A stretch of 64,000 nucleotides of DNA. Source: UBA4744 sp963717135. GTDB lineage: Bacteria > Actinomycetota > Acidimicrobiia > Spongiisociales > UBA4744. The notes below the pieces were generated by a model. The model was not told the DNA's origin. It searched no databases and saw nothing but the letters and a program-made list of their open reading frames with translations. Below are positions 53,756-61,279 of this stretch, piece after piece (position 1 is the stretch's first letter; each line of letters opens with the position of its first letter). A program made the position numbers and the translations under genes. The stretch is taken from the NCBI GenBank assembly GCA_963717135.1, contig CAVQVN010000006.1, positions 62,001 through 126,000 on the forward strand, in the 5' to 3' direction.

Positions 53756-54132
53756 CCGCGAGTGGCGAGATCCCATATCTCGGCCAGAGTCTCCATTCCG
53801 AACTGGGACTTGGGAACGAACCCGACCGCCCCGGCCTCCAAGGCCACCCTCTCGTAGTCACCCGACTCGTGAGTCGACATAACGAGGACGACCGGCGGAT
53901 GGGCGAGGGAACGGATCCGTCGCGTCGTTTCGATGCCGTCCATGCCGGGCATCTGTACATCCATGAGCACGAGATCTGGCTGCAGATGCGCCACCAACTC
54001 GAGCGCCTGATCGCCATTGACTGCCTCACCCGCGACGTCGAAACCGTTCGTCATCTCCACCACCATCCGCGAGGCCTCGCGGAAAGGCAGTTGATCATCA
54101 ACGATCAAGACCTGGACCTCATCGTGTTTCAT
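53752..54132 (-). CDS. Stand-alone response regulator receiver
   Basis: A 126-residue single-domain receiver: DD near residues 12-13, acceptor Asp58 (LMDVQMPG), switch Thr/Ser (MSTHES) and Lys in VPKSQ. No output domain is present. ATG 54132 begins the fold. It ends sharing a CTAG stop with HK2 on the other strand. It may be a phosphate shuttle or sink for the adjacent kinases. Confidence 0.88.
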   Translation of the reverse strand: MKHDEVQVLIVDDQLPFREASRMVVEMTNGFDVAGEAVNGDQALELVAHLQPDLVLMDVQMPGMDGIETTRRIRSLAHPPVVLVMSTHESGDYERVALEAGAVGFVPKSQFGMETLAEIWDLATRG

Positions 54133-54205
54133 AGGTTCATCATCCCAGAGGGCAGGTTCGCCGACCACCCGGATTACGCGACTCGTACATTGGTGCTGGC
54201 ACGAG

Positions 54206-54874
54206 TCACTCCTTCTGGTCCGCCAGATAGAGGAGAACGGCCCGAACCCTTCGATGGATGTCGTCTGTCTGTGATAGGTCGAGTTTTGTGAAGATCGAGT
54301 TGATGTGCTTTTCGACGGACCGGGACGAAATGAAGAGGGCGTCACCGATCGCCGCGTTGTTTCCGCCCTCGGCCATTGCGGAAAGCACTTCTTTCTCCCG
54401 CTCGGTGAGCCGGTCGAGAATCGATTGTTTGTCCTTGGAGCGCCCCTCGACGAGCGCGTCCACCACCCTCGAGTCAATGACTGATCCCCCCTCTGCCACC
54501 CGCCGGATGGCAGTCGCCAGCTCGCCGCAATTCGCCACTCGCTCTTTCAGCAAGTAGGCGCGTCCGCTGGATCCTTCCTCGAGCAGTTTCAGCGCATACC
54601 GAGGCTCGACGTATTGGCTGAGAACGACCACGCCCATCTCTGGATGGTTCTCCCTGATGATGCTGGCGGCTCTAATCCCCTCATCCGTCTGCGAGGGCGG
54701 CATGCGGATGTCGGTGACGACAACGTCCGGCCGATGCTCGTCCACGGCCGACAGCAGCTCGTCGTAATCAGCACAGCTGGCCACGAGCAGGAGGTCCTCA
54801 TCCAAAGCAAGGACCGCCCTGATGCCCTCACGCATGAGGAGACTATCTTCCGCAATCACGAGCCGCAGAGCCAT
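54206..54874 (-). CDS. NarL/LuxR-family response regulator
   Basis: A 222-residue regulator with receiver (Asp55 in TDIRMPP, Lys in LLKER) and an intact LuxR-type DNA-binding domain (LTEREKEVLSAMAEGGNNAAIG, then RSVEKHINSIFTKL). Its receiver closely resembles that of the cyclase fusion (shared TDIRMPP, AYLLK, VAEGGSV blocks), so the two are likely paralogues served by the same kinases. It is upstream of the stand-alone receiver with a 73-bp gap. Confidence 0.92.
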   Translation of the reverse strand: MALRLVIAEDSLLMREGIRAVLALDEDLLLVASCADYDELLSAVDEHRPDVVVTDIRMPPSQTDEGIRAASIIRENHPEMGVVVLSQYVEPRYALKLLEEGSSGRAYLLKERVANCGELATAIRRVAEGGSVIDSRVVDALVEGRSKDKQSILDRLTEREKEVLSAMAEGGNNAAIGDALFISSRSVEKHINSIFTKLDLSQTDDIHRRVRAVLLYLADQKE

Positions 54875-55068
54875 GGCGGAAGCCTACTTGTAACGTCTTC
54901 GCTTTCTGCGGTCGCTGCGGTTGCGAACATAGTGTCTGAGTAGCTCCGGGGGTGACACTCGAATTCACAAAATAGTCGATCCGCTGCCGCTGGTGTGAGC
55001 TTGGGTTTTGTGACCCTGTTGCCGACAACCATGACCACCTAGGGCGGCCGTAGGCGGAAGCCGGATTA
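54875..55068. other. Intergenic region upstream of the NarL-type gene
   Basis: About 194 bp without a supported gene. It should contain the promoter for the two receiver genes, but I cannot point to clear boxes. No tRNA is seen. Confidence 0.4.
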
Positions 55069-55440
55069 TCACGTCCACCCCAGCTCGTCGAGGCGCTCGT
55101 CTGAGATCCCGAAGTGATGTCCGACTTCGTGAACCACCGTGATGGCGATCCGGCGGCGCAGTTGATCACGGTCGGAGGTGATACGGAGGTGAGGGCCCCG
55201 AAAGATGGTGATCCGATCCGGCATGGCCCCCTGGTAGGAGATCGGACCTCGCCGGGTCAAGCTCACACCCTCATAAAGACCCAACAACATGCCCTGATGG
55301 TCCTGTTGCTGGCTGCGAGTCGGCCAATCCTCGACCTGTACCGCAATGTTCTCCATGTGCCTGGCGAGGTCGTCCGGGATCGAATCGAGCGCTTCGGCGA
55401 CCAGATCCTCGAATTCGGCGAGCGACATGGTCACGGACAT
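55069..55440 (-). CDS. Minimal zincin metallopeptidase family protein
   Basis: A 123-residue protein with the motif HEVGHHFGISDERLDELGW at its C-terminus (HExxHxxGxxD), matching the small metallopeptidase family common in actinobacteria. ATG 55440 or 55428 is the start; the longer frame begins in non-coding sequence. Cellular substrate unknown. Confidence 0.85.
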   Translation of the reverse strand: MSVTMSLAEFEDLVAEALDSIPDDLARHMENIAVQVEDWPTRSQQQDHQGMLLGLYEGVSLTRRGPISYQGAMPDRITIFRGPHLRITSDRDQLRRRIAITVVHEVGHHFGISDERLDELGWT

Positions 55441-55637
55441 GGCTATCAGGGTAGGTGCCGCCCGGATCAACGAAGGGCGGCCACGACCGACTCCCGGTGA
55501 TCCTTGGAGGGCCACCGCCAGAAGTCCTCAGCCTGGTACCGGCCGGCGGCGGCCACTCTACCTCGGCGATGGGGCAAATCTGCGCCCTAAAACTGGTGGG
55601 CGGGGCGGGTAGCCGGATGCGGTCGTCGGGAGACGAA

Positions 55638-56468
55638 CTACGTGATGATCTCGATGGCGTCTGATAGGGCGCGGATCAGGCCGAACACGGTGGCACCTGC
55701 CAGACCGACGAAGCCGAGCAGCATGCCCGCCATGGAGGACCGGTTGGGTCTGAGGGCGTGCCACCACCACAGCAGCGTTCCGGCGGCGGCTATCACGACG
55801 AAGACCGACGAGATGATCGGTGGGTCGCAGTCGCATGCCTGCCTGGAGAACAGCAGGAAAGGGGCGGCAAGGCCAGCCAGACCGGCACCTACCAGAGCCA
55901 GAAACGCATATACCCAGCGCCCCGTAACGTCATCGATGCCCGGTAGACGACGATCCAAGATTCCGAACATCCACTCCATGAACGCTCCGAACCCGACAAA
56001 CAGACCAACAATCATCGCCACCACCAGGACGCTGTTGCCCAAGACCAAGAAGTCGAAGTTGTCAGGATTGAGAACGTCCGAGGTTGCACTACCAACCGCA
56101 AACAACAGCAGGCCGAACGCGATCCCTCGCCACCGTCCCGCCCACGCCAACCACGGGCGAAACACGAGATACATGACCGCTCCGACAATCCCCACCAAAA
56201 CCCCGACGAAGGTCACCAGACCGAGAGTGCCGCCCAGGGTGATCTCTCCCACAGTGAACCCTGCTTCGGTGGTGGCACCCTGAGCGGAGTCGGGTGCGAC
56301 GGCCCCGGCGACCCGCATGAACAGCCTTCCCCCCAAACCTCCAACCAGCAGACCCGTGACCAGACCGACGACCCCCGCCACGGTGATATGGCGGGCCAAC
56401 CCCAACAGCGTCTCAAACGGCGGGGGCGACCCATTTCGGGCAGCCAGAGTTAGCCGTTGCAGAGTCAT
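55638..56468 (-). CDS. Polytopic membrane protein of unknown function
   Basis: A 276-residue protein with about seven hydrophobic segments; ATG 56468 has a strong GGGAGGAC site. The front has a Gly-rich membrane segment (VGLVTGLLVGGLGGRLFMRV). A CDCDPP loop lies near residue 220. I do not recognise a family beyond a general integral membrane protein. It stands alone between two gaps. Confidence 0.7.
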   Translation of the reverse strand: MTLQRLTLAARNGSPPPFETLLGLARHITVAGVVGLVTGLLVGGLGGRLFMRVAGAVAPDSAQGATTEAGFTVGEITLGGTLGLVTFVGVLVGIVGAVMYLVFRPWLAWAGRWRGIAFGLLLFAVGSATSDVLNPDNFDFLVLGNSVLVVAMIVGLFVGFGAFMEWMFGILDRRLPGIDDVTGRWVYAFLALVGAGLAGLAAPFLLFSRQACDCDPPIISSVFVVIAAAGTLLWWWHALRPNRSSMAGMLLGFVGLAGATVFGLIRALSDAIEIIT

Positions 56469-56900
56469 GTCCTCCCTCGCCTGCAAGGTCAACCAACCTA
56501 TCAGAGAGTCGGCCCGGTTGGATAAACAAGTGGGTGGTTCCATGATTGGTGTGGCGACGGGAGCGGCCCGCAGACCGTTCCCCAACCGGCTGTGAGGGCG
56601 ATAGGGTGGAGTTTGGTCGCGGTTCTTTGGGGAGCCTTGGGCGGGGCCTGCAAGCTGGAGCGCGAGATGCCCGAATTCAGTGAGGCGGGCACCACCATCG
56701 AGGACGAGTTCGAATCGAGTAGCGAGGTTCGTGACCGTGGCGCGTCGTGATGGTCGCCCGGCGATGCCCGAATTCCGACGGTTCCCGTATTCACCGGAAC
56801 TCCTCTCGGCGTCGCACGTGGATGGTGTTTCGATCTTGTTCATCTCTTCTTGGGAATCCCTCGGGAGCAGACACGGTTCACCGATGAAAAGCGGAGGACT
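56469..56900. other. Intergenic region with no intact gene
   Basis: A 432-bp gap. A 13-bp direct repeat GATGCCCGAATTC occurs at 56666-56678 and 56763-56775. An open minus-strand frame crosses the middle but has no ribosome site or recognisable domain; it may be a coding remnant. Confidence 0.4.
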
Positions 56901-57500
56901 ATGACTGACCAGACCAATACCCGAACGAAACGACGCCTGCTCATGGGAAGCGGAATACTGGCCATCCCGGTGGTTGCGCTGGCTTGGTGGCTTGGTTCGC
57001 CATTGTTCCTGGATACCACCGTCGACGAGACCTTCCCCATCGTTGAAGCTGTCACACCGGACAGCAACGACCCAAGCGCCCAAGGCGATGGACCCGCGAC
57101 CCCCGCAGTCCCGGCCCTCGGCACTTCTGAAGCTGAGGAAGCGGCAGCCGGACCCATCCAACTTCTCACAGGCGCATTTGTCGATGCCGACGCCGCCCAT
57201 CGGGGCAGCGGATCGGCAACTATCTTCGAGCTCGAAGATGGTGCTCATGTGCTTCGTTTCGAGGACTTCGAGGTGACCAACGGTCCCGACCTACATGTTC
57301 TGCTCGTACCGACCGACGACCCAGTCGACCGGGAGTTCCTCTCCGACGTTGGGTATGAGAATCTCGGCAAGCTGAAGGGCAATGTGGGCAACCAGAACTA
57401 CGACCTTCCTGAGGGGTTTGACCCGGACGGGTCATGGACGGTCGTGATCTACTGCGACCCGTTTCACGTCGTGTTCAGCACGGCCCGACTGTCCCGGTGA
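56901..57500 (+). CDS. DM13 domain protein, membrane-anchored
   Basis: A 199-residue protein; ATG 56901 follows GGAGGACT. One N-terminal membrane helix (residues about 14-36) is followed by an Ala/Pro-rich spacer and a DM13 domain (residues 95-199) with GSGSATIFEL, GPDLHVLLVP and the single conserved Cys in VIYCDPFHVVFS. DM13 domains are proposed to carry redox electrons outside the cell. Role here unknown. Confidence 0.85.
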   Translation: MTDQTNTRTKRRLLMGSGILAIPVVALAWWLGSPLFLDTTVDETFPIVEAVTPDSNDPSAQGDGPATPAVPALGTSEAEEAAAGPIQLLTGAFVDADAAHRGSGSATIFELEDGAHVLRFEDFEVTNGPDLHVLLVPTDDPVDREFLSDVGYENLGKLKGNVGNQNYDLPEGFDPDGSWTVVIYCDPFHVVFSTARLSR

Positions 57501-57631
57501 TCGAAGGGCGGGGATCGGCGGAAGGGGTGATGTGGTCGTGGTGGCGCCCCCACTATCACTCGCCGCTGCGCCCTTGCGCCCCACCTCACTCTCTCGACAA
57601 AGGTCTTTGCGTCCATACATCCGCCCAGCTT

Positions 57632-58114
57632 TCAGGAATCTGGGGCGAAGCGGTCGTCCGCTTCACGGAGGCTTTGTGTCTCCGGGTCGTCCATCCAGCC
57701 GTTGCGAGTGACGGCGAAGACGTCGAAGCGCTTCGAGTACGGCTTGATGTCGAGGAGGGGGGTGCCATCGAGGATATCCAATCCGTCTACGCGCAGAATC
57801 CGTCCTTCCCGGCGTAGCAAACGCACCGGGGAGATGCCGATTGGGTTGGGACGAGATGGCGCCCGGGTGGCAAAGAGGCCGCGCCGGCGAGTGTCGAGAT
57901 AGGGTACGACCTTCATCTGCACCGGACCTACCCGATCGAACCACACGATCAGCCAGATCCGCTCGAACCCCTCCAGATCGTCGAGGCCTTCCGCAAATCT
58001 CTCGTACACCTCGACCGTGCCGACCGCCTCTCGCCCGGCACAAGCCGGTTGAACCGGTGTGCCCGACTGGGAGGAGAACCGGCTATGCACGATTCCTATC
58101 GGTTCAAGCTGCAC
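57632..58114 (-). CDS. trmO: tRNA (N6-threonylcarbamoyladenosine37-N6)-methyltransferase TrmO
   Basis: A 160-residue UPF0066/TsaA-family protein starting at GTG 58114 after GGAAG. Family blocks GIVHSRF, FATRAPSRPNPIGISPVRLL-type signature and LDGTPLLDIKPY are intact. It methylates t6A37 in some tRNAs using SAM. It follows the DUF364 gene in the same direction; in metal and electron-transfer operons, UPF0066 proteins also occur without known reason. The gap 57501-57631 on its far side shows no feature. Confidence 0.88.
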   Translation of the reverse strand: MQLEPIGIVHSRFSSQSGTPVQPACAGREAVGTVEVYERFAEGLDDLEGFERIWLIVWFDRVGPVQMKVVPYLDTRRRGLFATRAPSRPNPIGISPVRLLRREGRILRVDGLDILDGTPLLDIKPYSKRFDVFAVTRNGWMDDPETQSLREADDRFAPDS

Positions 58115-58206
58115 GATGGCTTCCTTCCTTCATCACGGGCTGTATTTGGTCTGGCGTACTGCCCATACCTCCCCGGCGGAGCAACTCTCTCCTCCATCGG
58201 GAGGCG

Positions 58207-58944
58207 TCATTTCCCAATCTCACGCCGTTGCATTGTCAGCAAGCGGACCCCTCGCATCTGCTGGAAGATCGCTCCCTCCGACAAACAACGCAGTGCCTGT
58301 TCCGCATCGGTCACACGAGTACCGGAGATCACGTCCACCCCATAGTCGAACAGAACCGGTGAAAGAGGCGCGGTAGGACCGAGAACCATCACCAAGCTGT
58401 CCGGCCGGCAGAGGCTCAACAGGTGTTCGATGGTGTGGTTGATGAAGGCACTGCCGGTTATGGCCACGACATCGGCTTGGCCAACCAGGGCGTCTCCCTC
58501 ACCGGGCGTCACGTCTCCCAGTTGGGGCTCTTGCTCGATGACCCAGAGTTGGCCGGCGGCTTCGCGCAGCTCTGGCACGAACGGGAAGTGGCCGACCAAG
58601 GCCACTCGCTTGGAGCGACCGTGCTCGATGAGGAACCGGCCGGCGTTGAGCTCGACGCATCGCGTTTCGTCGACCTCCAGCAGGGAGTTGACGGCGGCCA
58701 GACCGATGCCGGCCTCGAGCGTACTGTTGCTGAAAGCGAGCCGGACTAGGTCGGAGGCCGACCCGGTGGTCAACCGACCCGGTGTCTCTACCAGAGCCGA
58801 ACCATGGAGGTGTTTTCCCGGCAATATGGTGGAGGCGAGACCGCAGAAACGGCTCCACACCGCCGTCCAGAAAGGTCCGATACGCACCTCGCGAACAGGT
58901 GTATCCGCGTCCAGGCCGGCTATCAGGTCATCCAAGATTCTCAT
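58207..58944 (-). CDS. DUF4213/DUF364 protein, putative metal-chelate related
   Basis: A 245-residue protein matching the DUF4213 (N-terminal, LVETPGRLT) plus DUF364 (Rossmann-like, VALVGHFPFVPEL; ITGSAFINHTIEHLL) layout. ATG 58944 begins the conserved region. The family is linked to metal or molybdenum metabolism and anaerobic electron-transfer loci. With the NifX-like gene it suggests a metal-cofactor role beside the Hdr genes (inference). Confidence 0.8.
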   Translation of the reverse strand: MRILDDLIAGLDADTPVREVRIGPFWTAVWSRFCGLASTILPGKHLHGSALVETPGRLTTGSASDLVRLAFSNSTLEAGIGLAAVNSLLEVDETRCVELNAGRFLIEHGRSKRVALVGHFPFVPELREAAGQLWVIEQEPQLGDVTPGEGDALVGQADVVAITGSAFINHTIEHLLSLCRPDSLVMVLGPTAPLSPVLFDYGVDVISGTRVTDAEQALRCLSEGAIFQQMRGVRLLTMQRREIGK

Positions 58945-58973
58945 TGCAGCGACCGTATTCGTGCGACGCCACG

Positions 58974-59372
58974 TCAATGAAGCCGGTCGGTCTTGTTTGG
59001 CAGATCACCCCGGGCAAAGCGCTGGATTGCTTCGGAGACGCCATGCTCATCTGTGATGACGGTCTCGATGCCGACCGCCTGCATACTCTCGAACGCACCC
59101 TGGCCCATACCGCCGGCGATGAGGAAGTCACAGTCACCGATGGTCTCCGCCATCGCCTGGTGTTTTGCCGGCGAACCATGACCGTAGCCGTGTGGTTGCC
59201 CCGGTTCCGCAAGCCCGTGATCATGGCCTGCAAACTCTTCGTGACCGACTTTGGGTCGGAGTTCCCGTGCCACCACCTCGCCAGCTTCCAGCGTCACCAC
59301 CAGGTAGGAGCGGGCTCTGCCGAAGTGACGACTGACGGTCACGCCGTCGTTCGTGACCACGGCTATCTTCAC
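58974..59372 (-). CDS. NifX/NifB C-terminal-like Fe-Mo cofactor domain protein
   Basis: A 132-residue protein with start GTG 59372 at the fold border. It shows the family opening VTNDGVTVSRHFGRARSY, a His-rich stretch (GHDHGLAEPGQPHGYGHG, residues about 47-64) and GGMGQGAFESMQAVGI. Relatives bind iron-molybdenum or other Fe-S cofactors. No nitrogenase gene is present. The His-rich insert could bind metal. Confidence 0.85.
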   Translation of the reverse strand: MKIAVVTNDGVTVSRHFGRARSYLVVTLEAGEVVARELRPKVGHEEFAGHDHGLAEPGQPHGYGHGSPAKHQAMAETIGDCDFLIAGGMGQGAFESMQAVGIETVITDEHGVSEAIQRFARGDLPNKTDRLH

Positions 59373-59404
59373 AACCCGCGTGCTTAGCCGTTCCCCGGGG
59401 ACGC

Positions 59405-59656
59405 TCACAGCCGCTCCGCCAACCACAGGGCGGTCCACGCCGAGGGTGCCAGCAACGATGCCAGTTGATCGACGTCGAGCCCGTCGATGCGGTCCTGGGT
59501 TGCGCTTTCGGATATGTGCGAACAATCGCCTTCCCGGGAGGTGAGCCCGCACAGCGCCACATGACTGTGAGCGAGTTGGTGGGCCATCTCCCGCAGCGTG
59601 CCGGGATCAGCCTTGCGGAGCGCTTCCTCCACTTCGTGAAGCGTGACGACACGCAT
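59405..59656 (-). CDS. Small hypothetical protein in the Hdr operon
   Basis: An 83-residue soluble protein with a strong ribosome site (GAGAGGAG) before ATG 59656, so it is likely translated. It is Ala/Leu-rich and helical, with two Cys (about residues 36 and 45) and two His. It lies 15 bases after hdrB and 32 bases before the NifX-like gene. I do not recognise the family; an accessory of the Hdr or metal-cofactor proteins is possible. Confidence 0.65.
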   Translation of the reverse strand: MRVVTLHEVEEALRKADPGTLREMAHQLAHSHVALCGLTSREGDCSHISESATQDRIDGLDVDQLASLLAPSAWTALWLAERL

Positions 59657-59671
59657 GGATACTCCTCTCGT

Positions 59672-60697
59672 TTACGGTCGGACGGACAACGTTCCGACCA
59701 CCGTTCTCTCTTGAGCGTGATCGACCGCCGCGGAAACCGGACAAAACGCTCTTTGGAGGAACACCGAGATGTCCTCCATCTCCAACGATCCGCCGGCTGC
59801 CTTCGACAATGAGGCCAGACAGATCGGACACATCGTGGTGACCTGCTTCCCACCAGTTGCCTTGAGCTGCTCGACCCGCTGCTGTCCAATGTCATGGGCC
59901 TTCTTGGGGAAGAGCGCTTCGATAGGCCCACCACAGCAGTACGTGAGGTTTCTACTCGCCCGGGGTTCCCTCAGCGAATACCCGGCTCGCTCGAGCAATT
60001 GACGCGGTTGGTCAACGACACCTTCACTTCGGGCATACACACACGAGTCGTGAATAACTACATCCTCGCCGATCCGGCGCAAAGGCTCGGCGTCGGCGTC
60101 GGCCAACACCTCGAGGTAACTCTTGACCTCGATATCGAACCCGTCGATCACGGTCGGATACACGCTGCGCAGCATGTTGGTCGTGTGGGGATCGAGGGTT
60201 ATGGCGTTCCGGACACCATGCTTCTTGAAGGTGGCGTATACCTTCTTGGCGTGCGCCGCCAGCGTGGCATCGACTCCCATGTCGTAGGCTAGAGCGCCGG
60301 CGTACAGATCGTCTTCGTAGAGATACCCGAACTCGATCCCAGCCTGCTGCAACAGACCGGCGATGTTCTTGAGCATCTGATCGTACTTCATGGTCTCGGA
60401 TCGGGACGGTCGAGCTGCCAGCGACGACAGATTCACAAAACGGTTGGCGAACCTGCCGAGGAACACAAACCTGGTCAGGAAGGTGTCTTCGACCCGTTCC
60501 AGCAGTCCCACCATAGAGATGATGTATGGGAGCAGCTGGTACATGGCACCGGTGTAGAGCACCGTGGCTCCCCCTCGGGGAATACCCAAACCGTCCGCCC
60601 AACGGGTCGACTTCCTGGCCGACATTGGAAAGACCGAGCCCCTCTTGTTGAGGTTGTCGACCATCAGACCAACGATGTCACCGGTGGGCAAGGGCAT
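59672..60697 (-). CDS. hdrB: HdrB-like CCG-domain iron-sulfur protein
   Basis: A 341-residue protein; ATG 60697 follows AGGAAGG and overlaps hdrC by 20 bases. The C-terminal half has one CCG cluster motif (HDSCVYARSEG, then YCCGGPIE, then MCPICL), which in HdrB binds an unusual Fe-S site. The N-terminal half (AMYQLLPYI, Lys/Tyr-rich) is less conserved and has no second CCG motif. It probably reduces a disulfide or quinone with electrons from HdrC. Confidence 0.85.
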   Translation of the reverse strand: MPLPTGDIVGLMVDNLNKRGSVFPMSARKSTRWADGLGIPRGGATVLYTGAMYQLLPYIISMVGLLERVEDTFLTRFVFLGRFANRFVNLSSLAARPSRSETMKYDQMLKNIAGLLQQAGIEFGYLYEDDLYAGALAYDMGVDATLAAHAKKVYATFKKHGVRNAITLDPHTTNMLRSVYPTVIDGFDIEVKSYLEVLADADAEPLRRIGEDVVIHDSCVYARSEGVVDQPRQLLERAGYSLREPRASRNLTYCCGGPIEALFPKKAHDIGQQRVEQLKATGGKQVTTMCPICLASLSKAAGGSLEMEDISVFLQRAFCPVSAAVDHAQERTVVGTLSVRP

Positions 60698-61031
60698 GTT
60701 GTTCCTTCCTCGCGGCGGGATCCGCATCCAGCCCGAATAGCTCGCGGTCGATGTAGCCGCGCAAAAAACGCACGTTCTCGGCAATGTGCACGTCGGCCGT
60801 GCAGTTCTCCTCACACAGTTTGCAAAGCAGGCATTGGAAGATCGACTCGGTCTGGTCGAGAACTTCTTCCTTCAACCCCAGCACCGTGTACCGGAAGAGC
60901 TTGCGGGGCATCAGATCGATCCCCAACGGGCATACCGCGCTGCAAACCCCGCAGTTCAAGCAGGCCCAGGCATTGAAATCCTCGGAGGTCGCTACCTCTT
61001 CTGCGAATTCAAGATCGACCTTGCAAGTCAC
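60678..61031 (-). CDS. hdrC: HdrC-like 4Fe-4S ferredoxin subunit
   Basis: A 117-residue protein with two [4Fe-4S] motifs, CLNCGVCSAVCPLG and CLLCKLCEENCTADV, in the HdrC spacing. It would link HdrA flavin to HdrB. It overlaps the upstream winged-helix gene by 4 bases (ATGA) and hdrB by 20. Confidence 0.92.
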   Translation of the reverse strand: MTCKVDLEFAEEVATSEDFNAWACLNCGVCSAVCPLGIDLMPRKLFRYTVLGLKEEVLDQTESIFQCLLCKLCEENCTADVHIAENVRFLRGYIDRELFGLDADPAARKEQHALAHR

Positions 61032-61279
61032 GTCGGTTGCTCCTTCTCGACCGCGGCGTAGGAGAAGTAGTCATCCTCATTGGGCTGGCCGCTCTCCTTT
61101 ACCAAGCCGTACCGCCGGGCTGCCATAACCCAGTACATGACTTCGTGCGAAGGACACCCCATCGCCTGGGCGATCTCAGGTACCGTCTTCGGGCCATCCG
61201 CCAGAGCGGCCACAAGGCCGTTGCGCATGACCATTTCGTCTCGCATGACCTCGCGCGCTTCTCGCAATAGCTCAGACAT
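61028..61279 (-). CDS. Small winged-helix-like protein in the Hdr operon
   Basis: An 83-residue protein from ATG 61279, overlapping the hdrA stop by 8 bases. The segment GPKTVPEIAQAMGCPSHEVMYWVMAARRYGLVKE is a winged-helix pattern (helix-turn-helix plus short wing). It may sense redox state or DNA, or be a structural part of the complex; similar small HTH proteins occur in Hdr-like loci. Confidence 0.75.
   Translation of the reverse strand: MSELLREAREVMRDEMVMRNGLVAALADGPKTVPEIAQAMGCPSHEVMYWVMAARRYGLVKESGQPNEDDYFSYAAVEKEQPT

Noticed and set aside
54875..55068. Small gene or mobile-element remnant upstream of the NarL-type regulator
   Set aside because: Short open frames exist on the minus strand but lack ribosome sites, domains and clear boundaries; no inverted repeats or target duplications are seen.
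58974..59372. Nitrogen-fixation locus
   Set aside because: Only a NifX-like domain protein is present; there are no nifHDK, nifE, nifN or nifB genes.
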